DNA of 6,467 nucleotides from an uncultured Bacteroidales bacterium (GTDB lineage Bacteria; Bacteroidota; Bacteroidia; Bacteroidales; Muribaculaceae): positions 1 to 6,467 of the forward strand of contig USIY01000130.1 of the NCBI GenBank assembly GCA_900554845.1, written 5' to 3'. The position numbers were made by a program, and so were the translations under genes. Of the stretch, positions 1 to 6,047 are shown in pieces. A model generated the notes under the pieces. It worked only from the letters and a program-made list of their open reading frames with translations, was not told where the DNA came from and did not search any database. Positions within the stretch are counted from its first letter, which is position 1, and each line of letters starts with the position of its first letter.

Positions 1-781
1 GCTCTATACCGTCCTTGTTAGCGCGTTCTGTCATGCGCTTTATGCGGTCCTTTGTTTCGGGATGCGACGAGAACATCTTGGTGACATAGCTTGATTTGGC
101 AGTCTGACCATTTTCCATCTCAAGGAATTTCTCAAACGCCATCACCATTCCCCAGGGATTGCGACCGTGGGCTTTCAAAAAATCATACCCGCAGTCATCA
201 GCTTCCTTTTCCTGTTTCTGAGAAAACTTGGCGTTTATCAGCGAAGAACCAAGCGAACCAAGCTGCGAGTCGGTCAAGGCCGCGGCTACTCCTCCCGTAG
301 AGGCCACGGCATCTTTCATAGCGTCTGAAAGAAGTTGCGTACGGAAAGCCTTCTTGGAGTGATGCTTCATGACATGTCCTATTTCATGGCCGATGATTCC
401 GAGAAGCTCATCGTCGCTCATAATGTCCATCAGCGACGAGAATACCCGCACACTTCCGTCAGGACAGGCAAACGCATTTACATCTATCACATTGTAAACT
501 TTGAAGTTCAAGGGGATTCCGTCCGCGTCGGTAAGGCCTTCGGTGAGTTTTTTCAAACGGATGGTATATGGATCGTCATCCGGGGTGACCGGATTGTGTT
601 CATCCATCCATTTTACTGACTCTTTCACATACTGGGCCATCTGCTCATCGGTGAGCGTTACCGCCTGGACGGCTTTTGTGGCCGATCCAACGGCTCTTTT
701 AAGATTGAACTGGCCATATGCGGGTGCCGAAAAGAAGATCAACCCGATTATGGCGAACACTTTGAATGATATTTTATTCAT
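1..781 (-). CDS. M48 family zinc metalloprotease, exported (3' end cut by window edge)
   Basis: The leftward frame from ATG at 779-781 stays open for 260 codons to the window edge. Residues 1-23 are a signal peptide (MNKIS, hydrophobic core, then APAYG before QFNL) with no lipobox cysteine, so the product should be released into the periplasm. The zinc site is HEIGH at residues 132-136, with catalytic Glu133. The third ligand is probably Glu193 in EKEADDCG, the ExxAD-type motif of M48 peptidases. The segment SSHPETKDRIKRM (238-250) matches the conserved HP-x-T-x-x-R-I region that usually lies close to the C-terminus in this family, so only a few residues are probably missing. Short M48 proteins of this build (LoiP/YggG-like) are thought to act in envelope protein quality control. 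That role is family knowledge, and the substrate here is unknown. A good Bacteroides-type promoter lies 70-100 bases upstream, so the gene probably starts its own transcript. Confidence 0.93.
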   Translation of the reverse strand, partial: MNKISFKVFAIIGLIFFSAPAYGQFNLKRAVGSATKAVQAVTLTDEQMAQYVKESVKWMDEHNPVTPDDDPYTIRLKKLTEGLTDADGIPLNFKVYNVIDVNAFACPDGSVRVFSSLMDIMSDDELLGIIGHEIGHVMKHHSKKAFRTQLLSDAMKDAVASTGGVAAALTDSQLGSLGSSLINAKFSQKQEKEADDCGYDFLKAHGRNPWGMVMAFEKFLEMENGQTAKSSYVTKMFSSHPETKDRIKRMTERANKDGIE

Positions 782-851
782 AAGTTTGGTATTTATTTCA
801 GAATTCGTACGGATGTACGATCTCATTGTTTTGTTCTGATAAAAGTGCGTG

Positions 852-883
852 CAAAATTACTAAAAAGTCATGGGACAAACAAA
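852..883 (-). promoter_or_regulatory. Bacteroides-type promoter for the M48 protease gene
   Basis: On the minus strand the -7 element TAATTTTG (852-859) fits TAnnTTTG exactly. Two tandem TTTG copies lie upstream at 876-879 and 880-883. The outer copy gives a 20-base spacer, the same as at the promoter at 3531-3562. Transcription would start about 60 bases before the ATG at 781. The -33 side overlaps a palindromic ATTTG/CAAAT cluster at 882-910. Confidence 0.7.
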
Positions 884-910
884 ATTTGATGAATTTGGCA
901 AATCAAATTT
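882..910. repeat. AT-rich inverted repeat overlapping the M48 promoter (operator-like, or weak terminator)
   Basis: AAATTTGAT (882-890) and ATCAAATTT (902-910) form a 9-base perfect inverted repeat with an 11-base loop. A second palindrome, ATTTG-G-CAAAT, sits inside it at 893-903. The motif therefore occurs as two ATTTG (884-888, 893-897) and two CAAAT (899-903, 904-908). It touches the -33 element of the leftward M48 promoter, where a repressor or activator could bind. It also lies downstream of the leftward DUF4405-like gene and could act as a weak terminator, but the stem is AT-only at its base and has no long T-run. The function is inferred. Confidence 0.4.
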
Positions 911-996
911 GACAAACAGCTGCATTTCCCCGGGATAAATAATTAGAATTCCTCAAAAGCCAATATTGTCACAGGAAAATGATACTTCTATGCATA

Positions 997-1443
997 TCAA
1001 GCTGTCCGCGTCTTATGTGATACAGAGGCCTTCCTCATTCTGATCCATGCCGGAACACCTTTGATCAAGTGAATTAAGACCGTCATGCTCATGGCGATTC
1101 CGAAGCCGTAATGCCACAATCCGAGATGTGGGATTTTCACGGGAGACAGAAGTTTTATGGTGCCGGTGATCAGAGTCACCAAAAACAGAATGACCAAAAG
1201 CCAAGTGTCTGCATAAAACCACGCGAATTTTCTTTTCAGCGCGGTCAGCATCTTGCCGAACTGGCTCCAATGCACGAATAGCAGAACGGTCATGATGTAT
1301 CCGGCCACCCAATGAATGATTTTTATCACGTTTCTTGGCTGGACAATCATTCCATGGCTCTTCAGATGCAGAATGATTCCGAATATCAACGTCACGCAAA
1401 ATGCAATGACCAGCCACGCGCCTATTCCCACTCGACTTTTCAT
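997..1443 (-). CDS. four-helix membrane protein, DUF4405 / cytochrome b561-like, probable haem b binder
   Basis: The product is a 148-residue integral inner-membrane protein with four hydrophobic segments at about 7-27, 41-60, 79-99 and 110-129, and a basic C-terminal tail. It resembles DUF4405 proteins of the cytochrome b N-terminal-like superfamily. Helix 2 carries His44 and His58, and helix 4 carries His111 and His125. Both pairs are spaced by 14, the interval used by transmembrane b-type cytochromes to hold two haems, one near each membrane face. Additional histidines are His26, His30 and His106. The likely role is transmembrane electron transfer or a quinone-linked redox subunit, but no partner oxidoreductase is next to it. 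The start at 1443 is the only one that keeps the whole first helix, and it follows AATAAAG. I found no TAnnTTTG element upstream on this strand, so its promoter is unassigned. Confidence 0.75.
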   Translation of the reverse strand: MKSRVGIGAWLVIAFCVTLIFGIILHLKSHGMIVQPRNVIKIIHWVAGYIMTVLLFVHWSQFGKMLTALKRKFAWFYADTWLLVILFLVTLITGTIKLLSPVKIPHLGLWHYGFGIAMSMTVLIHLIKGVPAWIRMRKASVSHKTRTA

Positions 1444-1460
1444 CTTTATTATAAGGTCAA

Positions 1461-1509
1461 TTACTAATTTTATAATATTAACGATTTTTGCCCGATTTTT
1501 ACTAATTTT
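1461..1509. repeat. short direct repeats in the divergent AT-rich intergenic region
   Basis: TTACTAATTTT occurs twice, at 1461-1471 and 1499-1509. Between the copies CGATTTTT occurs twice, at 1482-1489 and 1493-1500, about one helical turn apart. The region lies between the leftward DUF4405-like gene and the rightward acetyltransferase remnant. TAATTTTG (1503-1510) fits a rightward -7 element but has no TTTG at a proper distance (the nearest, 1487-1490, leaves only 12 bases). The repeats may be regulatory sites for the leftward gene, or simple AT-rich sequence at an old deletion junction. Confidence 0.35.
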
Positions 1510-1535
1510 GCGATTGTAATAAGTGTTATCATTCT

Positions 1536-1688
1536 ATGGGAAAAATTACCAAAGAGGTTCCCGCCGACACGATTGTGGCAGGAAACCCGACAAAAATTAT
1601 CAAGCCTATTCCACACCGTTCCGAATGCTCAGCCCAAAACGAAGAGGATCAGGCCATCCAGCTTGGACTTGACAGTTGCGGCGACTGA
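1536..1688 (+). pseudogene. C-terminal remnant of a left-handed beta-helix sugar O-acetyltransferase
   Basis: This frame encodes 50 residues starting MGKITKEVPADTIVAGNPTKIIKPIP. The segment matches the last coil and tail signature of hexapeptide-repeat acetyltransferases of the maltose/galactoside acetyltransferase type (VTKDVPxNxVVAGNPAKVIK). Such enzymes are usually about 180-220 residues. The hexapeptide coils, the catalytic His and the N-terminal maltose-acetyltransferase domain are all missing. Reading the same frame upstream gives unrelated residues and a stop at 1503-1505, and no other frame of the AT-rich gap contains the missing part. The simplest view is a 5' deletion that removed the gene up to about 1536. 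The ATG is probably fortuitous, and the fragment cannot form an active trimer. The remaining tail is undamaged, so the loss may be recent or the tail may be translated harmlessly ahead of the rhodanese gene. Confidence 0.65.
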
Positions 1689-1710
1689 TTAAAATTTGAA
1701 ACAGCATGTT

Positions 1711-2130
1711 ATGTTTAGAATTATAAAACACGCTATCTACTGGATAGCAATCACTATGTGTATGGCGCAAGCGTCAGGTTGCAACAGCAACGACAACATC
1801 ACCTCCGTGCCGGCGTCCGAATTTCAGAAGGAGATCAAGACTGACTCCGTTCAATTGGTTGATGTCCGCACACCTCAGGAGTACGAGGAGGGTCATATAA
1901 ACGGTGCGGTTAACATCGACATTCAGTCAAAAGATTTCCGACAGATTGCCAAGCAAAAACTGTCAAAGGACTCTACCGTGCTTGTCTACTGCCGCAGCGG
2001 CCGGCGCTCGTTGGAAGCGGCAGAAATACTGACAAAGCTCGGATATAAGGTCGTCAATCTCAAAGGAGGAATCATCGAATGGAAACACGATGACCTGCCG
2101 GTGACGGAAGCTGAGTTTCCTAAAGATTGA
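1711..2130 (+). CDS. rhodanese-domain lipoprotein (single-domain thiosulfate sulfurtransferase-like)
   Basis: The product has 139 residues from ATG 1711. The frame is open from an in-frame TTG at 1696, but the ATG already gives a complete signal: MFRIIKH, a hydrophobic core, then QASG before Cys24, a plausible lipobox. It should therefore be an envelope lipoprotein, most likely facing the periplasm. One rhodanese domain spans about 32-130. It has LVDVRTPQEYEEGHINGAVNID (49-70) and the active-site loop C94-RSGRRS, which gives the persulfide-forming Cys and the anion-binding cradle. The closing LKGGIIEW (117-124) is typical of PspE/GlpE-type domains. Such proteins move sulfane sulfur between thiols or sulfite/cyanide acceptors, and the natural acceptor is not evident here. 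Seven bases separate it from the MmcQ/YjbR gene, so the two are probably co-transcribed. No clear promoter is seen directly upstream; transcription could begin in the 1444-1535 region. Confidence 0.88.
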   Translation: MFRIIKHAIYWIAITMCMAQASGCNSNDNITSVPASEFQKEIKTDSVQLVDVRTPQEYEEGHINGAVNIDIQSKDFRQIAKQKLSKDSTVLVYCRSGRRSLEAAEILTKLGYKVVNLKGGIIEWKHDDLPVTEAEFPKD

Positions 2131-2137
2131 TCCAATC

Positions 2138-2509
2138 ATGGATATCGAGGATTTTAGAGAATATTGTCTGCGGATGGACGGAGTGACGGAGAAGACTCCG
2201 TTCGGAAAGTTTGCCCGTCGCTTCGACTCAATACTGGTGTTCTATGTTCTCGACCACATGTTCTGTCTTGTGGATATGGACGATTTCACCTCGGTAACCG
2301 TCAAATCCACCCCCGGTGAAATAGATGATATCAAGACGCGCTGTTCTTCGGCAGTCAAACCTATGAATCTGCATGAACGGCACTGGATTCAGCTTAATTT
2401 CAACGGAGACATCCCCGACCCCCGGATCTATGCCATGGTCACCCGGGCCTACGATATAATCAAAGCCAAATACACAAAGAACCCCCGTCCAACAAAGCGC
2501 GGGCAATAG
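2138..2509 (+). CDS. MmcQ/YjbR family protein
   Basis: This is a full-length 123-residue cytoplasmic protein with no signal peptide. It follows the MmcQ/YjbR pattern: MDIEDFREYCLRMDGVTEKTPFG at the N-terminus, a central beta sheet (LVFYVLDHMFCLVDMDDF, about 32-49), the segment RCSSAVKPMNLHERHWIQL (67-85), and the closing DPRIYAMVTRAYDIIKAK helix. The family has a CyaY-like fold resembling DNA-binding modules. Members are often called DNA-binding, but the molecular role is not settled. The gene begins 7 bases after the rhodanese stop, indicating a two-gene operon. There is no obvious Shine-Dalgarno sequence, as is common in this phylum. The partner is an envelope lipoprotein while this one is cytoplasmic, so the pairing may be simple co-transcription rather than a complex. 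Confidence 0.88.
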   Translation: MDIEDFREYCLRMDGVTEKTPFGKFARRFDSILVFYVLDHMFCLVDMDDFTSVTVKSTPGEIDDIKTRCSSAVKPMNLHERHWIQLNFNGDIPDPRIYAMVTRAYDIIKAKYTKNPRPTKRGQ

Positions 2510-2585
2510 CCACGTACATTCCGGGCTGATTTGACCAGTCTGCATAATTCACAATACTGTGTTATTCCCACAGTTCTCCGACAAT

Positions 2586-2615
2586 AAAAAAGTAGCTGTC
2601 ATGAAGGCAGCTACT
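2586..2615 (-). terminator. intrinsic terminator for leftward transcription
   Basis: AGTAGCTG (2591-2598) pairs with CAGCTACT (2608-2615) around a 9-base loop, giving an 8-base perfect stem. On the minus strand the stem runs directly into six T residues (complement of 2586-2591), the layout of a Rho-independent terminator. It would end transcripts of the leftward lipoprotein gene at 2865-3353 after they pass through the long palindrome. Confidence 0.65.
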
Positions 2616-2635
2616 GTCATGTAGGTTATGTATCA

Positions 2636-2842
2636 ATCAGCTAATTAGCTAAGTAAGTGTTGAAATTTAATTTATACTTTATGCGAGCTTATTTTGGAGG
2701 TGGTTCCGGTGCGGAGCGAAGGAGAATATAGGCATATTCGACTGAACGACAAGCCGAAACCGACCCAAAAGAAGCCGCAGAAAGTATAAAAGACTTTTTT
2801 TCACTCACTATCGGTTAAATTTCAACACTTACTTAAAGCTGA
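2636..2842. repeat. long imperfect palindrome with 21-base perfect arms, candidate MITE-like element
   Basis: Bases 2650-2670 and 2815-2835 are perfect inverted copies (21 bases, core AGTAAGTGTTGAAATTT). Inside them the arms continue imperfectly. TTATACTTT (2672-2680) pairs with AAAGTATAA (2781-2789), followed by TGCG/GCTT/TTTTGG blocks and GGTTcCGG against CCGaAACC, down to GAATAT-AGGC-ATATTC at 2724-2739. The right side carries about 24 extra bases (2790-2814) with a T-run. Outside the arms, TCAGCT (2637-2642) faces AGCTGA (2837-2842) with an 8-base offset on the left. The perfect arms end in TA on both sides, as expected for a Tc1/mariner (IS630-like) insertion, but TA is self-complementary, so this is not proof of a target duplication. 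No transposase is encoded. It could also be a bidirectional terminator, an RNA hairpin, or a recombinase substrate. Confidence 0.65.
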
Positions 2843-2864
2843 ATCAAATCATCAGGGTGCCGGA

Positions 2865-3353
2865 TCACTTCGGGGCGAAGCGTACGGTTACCGAGGCTTT
2901 GCCCGGCTCTACTCCGGAGGGAAGATCCGCGGCGGTCTCCACTACATTGAAGACTTGGTTGGTCACGCCGCTGGACATAGTCTTGTCAACCTGCAAAATG
3001 TTCATGCCGATGCTGAGAACATATTTGCCCACTTCCAGATTCCCTGTGAGGATTCCCATGCCATAAGGAGCATAATACGGGGCGTAATAGGGACGCCACA
3101 TAGGAAAACCGTCCAAAGCATAGTTCACGTTGGTCACTACGGCCTGCTTGCCGTCGTTGCCTTTGCAGGTCACACCAAGAACTTTCAGAGTATCACCTTT
3201 CACAACGTACAACTGCTTGCCGTCCAACACTACATTGTCGTAAACAGTCGTCACGTCTACATCAGGCAGATCATCGTCATCGGAACATGATGTGGCCGCT
3301 ATGCCCAGAGGCAACAGCAGCAGCATCAGATAAAGAAACTTCTTCATTTTCAT
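2865..3353 (-). CDS. surface-exposed lipoprotein of unknown function, beta-rich (Ig-like)
   Basis: The product has 162 residues. The lipoprotein signal is MKMKKFLYLMLLLLPLGIAATS followed by Cys23. Directly after the Cys comes SDDDD, the lipoprotein export signal that directs Bacteroides lipoproteins to the outer face of the outer membrane, so a surface location is likely. The rest is one small beta-rich domain (about 35-162) with alternating hydrophobic strands, such as KQLYVVKGDTLKVLGVTC and VGKYVLSIGMNILQVDK, which reads as a single Ig-like sandwich. A loop at about 87-98 is strongly aromatic with a PYYA-PYYA-PYG repeat, a possible binding or adhesion surface. I do not recognise a named family or substrate. 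The first of two near-adjacent ATGs (codons 1 and 3) is chosen because TAAAG precedes it. No clear TAnnTTTG promoter is seen on this strand. The stop is 29 bases from the long palindrome. Confidence 0.8.
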   Translation of the reverse strand: MKMKKFLYLMLLLLPLGIAATSCSDDDDLPDVDVTTVYDNVVLDGKQLYVVKGDTLKVLGVTCKGNDGKQAVVTNVNYALDGFPMWRPYYAPYYAPYGMGILTGNLEVGKYVLSIGMNILQVDKTMSSGVTNQVFNVVETAADLPSGVEPGKASVTVRFAPK

Positions 3354-3530
3354 CTTTAGTTATGGAATGTGCTTCAGCCTACACATTTCCGGGTTCTTAA
3401 TTATTATTTATTTATCTTAATAACAATTGTCATTGATAAAAGATTACATTATGGTGTGTAGAAAGTACCCTTGGAGTAATTTTGTGAGAATAAGACTAAT
3501 GCTTAAAAAATCTGAAACGCCTGCCCTTTG

Positions 3531-3562
3531 TTTGCAGTTATGGAATTTCTGTATTAATTTTG
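3531..3562 (+). promoter_or_regulatory. Bacteroides-type promoter for the glycosidase gene
   Basis: TTTG (3531-3534, with another TTTG immediately before it at 3527-3530) is followed after exactly 20 bases by TAATTTTG (3555-3562), a perfect TAnnTTTG. Transcription would start near 3568-3570, leaving an untranslated leader of about 42 bases that is AT-rich (CAATAAAACATAATA before the ATG). A second TAnnTTTG match, TACATTTG at 3566-3573, has no good -33 partner, and neither does TAATTTTG at 3477-3484. Confidence 0.75.
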
Positions 3563-3611
3563 CATTACATTTGCAATTTACAAGATTAACCCAAATCAAT
3601 AAAACATAATA

Positions 3612-5930
3612 ATGAGCACCCTAAAGTATGGAATCATCGCGGCATTCCTGACCGCAGGCGCCACACCTATGCTTATAAACGCCGAGGAAACTGACAATAT
3701 TATAGTCCGCACCGATGCCTATCGGTGGGCCGGCGACACTATATTCCAGAATGAGTTCAAGGCCTGGGCCGTTAGCCCCGAGGAAATCCATTCCACATAC
3801 AAGGGACGTCCCGGATATTTCATGCCCATAGAACAGACATGGAAGCGCAAGAACGACCTTTCTTCCTATCCGAAGCTAAAATCAACCAACAAACTCCACG
3901 AGGCCATCTACAATATGGGACTCGACGAGATGGTGAACGCCGTCGAGCCGGACACCACCCTCCGCACGGGCAAGGAATGGGCCGGAGTATGGACACGCGA
4001 TGTGTCGTACTCCATTATATTAAGCATGTGCTACATGCAGCCCCAGGCTTCAATGATATCGTTGATGAAAAAGGTGAATCCTTCCGGACAGATAATCCAG
4101 GACACGGGGTCGGGCGGAGCGTGGCCCATATCCACCGACAGAATGATCTGGGTGGTGGCCGCTTATGAGATTTACAAAGCCACCGGCGACATGGAATGGC
4201 TGAAGAAGGTCTATCCCATAGCTCTGAACAGCATCTATAAGGACCAGGCCACGATAATGAGCCCGAACCTTTTGGTAAAGGGAGAGACAAGTTTCATTGA
4301 CTGGCGCGAGCAGTCTTATCCCAAATGGATGCAGACGGCCGACATCTCTCAGTCGGAGGCCATGGGCACCAACGTGCTTTACGCCGCAGCCCTCAAGGCT
4401 TGCGCACAGATGGCCGACATTCTCGGTCAACGGAAAGAGGCCGCAAAACTTAACGCCAGTTATGACGCTCTTGTCAACACCATCAACAAGACTTTCTGGC
4501 TGGACGACAAAGGCTACTACGGAATGTACACTTACGGACGCGGCAACAAGATAATGAATCCCCGCGCCGAAACTCTCGGCGAGGCTTTGGCCATCCTGTA
4601 CGACATCGCCCCCGAGGACCGGCAGAAATCCATCTCCCAAAACAATCCCCACACTCCGTTCGGCCCGGCGATTTTCTATCCTCAGATACCCGATATGCCA
4701 AGTTACCATAACAACGCCCTCTGGCCTTTCGTGGCTTCTTATTGGGCGCTGGCTCAGGCAAAGGCCCGAAACGAACAGGGTACAATGGAAGCCATCGGAT
4801 CAGTATATCGTCCCGCCGCTCTTTTCGCGACAAACAAGGAAAATTTCAACCTCGACAACGGAGATATATATACCGAATTGAACTCCAGCAACATGCTGTG
4901 GTCGCTCTCCGGCAACATCGCCATAACCACCCGCATCCTCTTCGGAATCCATTATGAAAAGGACGGGCTGCTCCTTATGCCTTTCGTCCCCAAGGCTCTT
5001 GAAGGAACGCGTTCTCTTGACAATTTCAACTATCGGGGAGCCACTCTCAACATCACGGTCAACGGATATGGCGCCAATGTCTCCAAAATTACCGTCAACG
5101 GAAAGGCGTATAAGCCCGGAAAAGTTATTCCGGCAAAAAAACTCAAGGGTACCTGCGACATTGTGATCGACATGGACAACCTACCTATTCCGGAAATGAA
5201 AGTAAACCGTCAGCCCAACAGAAAAACTCCCGTCACTCCCGTCACATGGCTGGCGAACGATCCGTCGCTCAGCGGTCCGGAAGTCCCGGTCAACAATCTG
5301 CTGCAGTGGAATCCTATCGAATACATCGCAAAATATCAGATTCTTAAGAACGGCAAAATCGTGGCCGAGACCCGCGAGACAAGCTATCCGGCCACTTCAT
5401 TCGGAGAATGGCAGGTAATAGGCGTTGATTCCGACGGAATCCCCTCTTTTGCCAGCGAGCCACGAAGCAACCGTGAGTCCTGGGTCTATGAATTCAAGAA
5501 CGAGAAGACTTCCCTCACATCTCAGGAAGTGAGCTATAAACCCTCCGACAAAATCGCAGGATACCATGGCGAGGGATTCATCGAGCTCGATAAGAACGAA
5601 AACAACGCGGCGGTAAACGTCAAAATCCCGCAGAGCGGTCTTTACGCTTTCCAATACCGCTACTCCAACGGCAACGGACCTGTAAATACTGAAAACAAAG
5701 CCGCTGTCAGAACCATCACGCTGAATGGACGCAAAGCCGGGACAGTCGTAATGCCTCAGAGAGGCGTGGCCAACTGGAACGACTGGGGGATGTCGAACAT
5801 GATCATCGTGCCGCTCTCCGCAGGAATCTACACTGTCGGTGTTTCATATCTTCCGGAAAACGAGAACATGAACATCAAGACAAACCATGTTCTTGTGGAT
5901 CAACTCCGCGTGGAGAGATTGTCTGAGTAA
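3612..5930 (+). CDS. secreted six-hairpin glycoside hydrolase with C-terminal FN3-like and CBM6/35-like modules
   Basis: The product has 772 residues. A signal peptide ends near residue 24 (INA before EET) with no lipobox. After a linker (25-95) comes an (alpha/alpha)6 barrel at about 96-445. Its marks are EWAGVWTRDVSYSI (122-135), GSGGAWPISTDRMIW (166-180), FIDWREQ (229-235), AETLGEALAIL (319-329), YHNNALWPFVASYWAL (365-380) and YTELNSSNMLWSLSGN (420-435). These resemble glycogen-debranching, MGH1-like, GH63 and GH78-type six-hairpin enzymes. Candidate catalytic acids are Asp130 and Glu422, an inference from position only. A small beta domain (about 446-525) follows, as is usual after such barrels, then an FN3-like module (about 555-620: LLQWNPIEYIAKYQILKNG). 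The last module is a jelly roll (about 625-770) ending SAGIYTVGVSY and HVLVDQLRVERL, typical of CBM6/35. It probably trims host or plant glycans in the periplasm or outside the cell. The sugar specificity and CAZy family are not assigned. It is transcribed alone from 3531-3562 and closed by the terminator at 5953; no SusC/SusD pair is in the window. Confidence 0.85.
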   Translation: MSTLKYGIIAAFLTAGATPMLINAEETDNIIVRTDAYRWAGDTIFQNEFKAWAVSPEEIHSTYKGRPGYFMPIEQTWKRKNDLSSYPKLKSTNKLHEAIYNMGLDEMVNAVEPDTTLRTGKEWAGVWTRDVSYSIILSMCYMQPQASMISLMKKVNPSGQIIQDTGSGGAWPISTDRMIWVVAAYEIYKATGDMEWLKKVYPIALNSIYKDQATIMSPNLLVKGETSFIDWREQSYPKWMQTADISQSEAMGTNVLYAAALKACAQMADILGQRKEAAKLNASYDALVNTINKTFWLDDKGYYGMYTYGRGNKIMNPRAETLGEALAILYDIAPEDRQKSISQNNPHTPFGPAIFYPQIPDMPSYHNNALWPFVASYWALAQAKARNEQGTMEAIGSVYRPAALFATNKENFNLDNGDIYTELNSSNMLWSLSGNIAITTRILFGIHYEKDGLLLMPFVPKALEGTRSLDNFNYRGATLNITVNGYGANVSKITVNGKAYKPGKVIPAKKLKGTCDIVIDMDNLPIPEMKVNRQPNRKTPVTPVTWLANDPSLSGPEVPVNNLLQWNPIEYIAKYQILKNGKIVAETRETSYPATSFGEWQVIGVDSDGIPSFASEPRSNRESWVYEFKNEKTSLTSQEVSYKPSDKIAGYHGEGFIELDKNENNAAVNVKIPQSGLYAFQYRYSNGNGPVNTENKAAVRTITLNGRKAGTVVMPQRGVANWNDWGMSNMIIVPLSAGIYTVGVSYLPENENMNIKTNHVLVDQLRVERLSE

Positions 5931-5952
5931 GCTCTACATTCATTTATATTTC

Positions 5953-5997
5953 AAGGACACCGGGCCGGATTTTCGGCCCGGTGTCCTTTCCTTTTTT
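5953..5997 (+). terminator. strong intrinsic terminator after the glycosidase gene
   Basis: AAGGACACCGGGCCG (5953-5967) and CGGCCCGGTGTCCTT (5974-5988) form a perfect 15-base GC-rich stem with a GATTTT loop. TTT-CC-TTTTTT follows, ending at 5997. It lies 23 bases after the stop codon and shows that the glycosidase transcript ends before the small membrane protein gene. Confidence 0.95.
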
Positions 5998-6047
5998 ATC
6001 TATCCACCACCCGAACCATGTGTCATGGCCGAATGTTATGCTGATAT

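Larger units (their letters stand above)
2510..2864. other. 355-base convergent intergenic region without a gene
   Basis: The rightward rhodanese-MmcQ operon and the leftward lipoprotein gene converge here. I find no credible coding frame. The region holds a weak 6-base hairpin (ACTGTG 2556-2561 with CACAGT 2569-2574) that lacks a T-run, a leftward intrinsic terminator at 2586-2615, and a long imperfect palindrome at about 2636-2842. The MmcQ transcript has no clear rightward terminator of its own unless the long palindrome serves as one. Confidence 0.7.

Noticed and set aside
1696..1710. TTG start giving a 5-codon N-terminal extension of the rhodanese lipoprotein
   Set aside because: ATG at 1711 already provides a basic n-region, hydrophobic core and lipobox Cys; the extension adds nothing typical.
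2556..2574. Hairpin ACTGTG/CACAGT as a terminator for the MmcQ operon
   Set aside because: The stem is only 6 bases and no T-run follows it on the plus strand.
2636..2842. CRISPR array or integron-type array
   Set aside because: The repeats are inverted and occur once as a pair, with no regular spacing, spacers, cas genes or integrase.
3427..3609. 60-codon rightward frame ahead of the glycosidase gene
   Set aside because: It overlaps the near-consensus promoter at 3531-3562, has no recognisable domain and is rich in residues expected from AT-rich noncoding DNA.
4050..4709. 219-codon leftward frame inside the glycosidase gene
   Set aside because: It is an antisense shadow of a well-supported gene whose motifs all lie in the plus frame.
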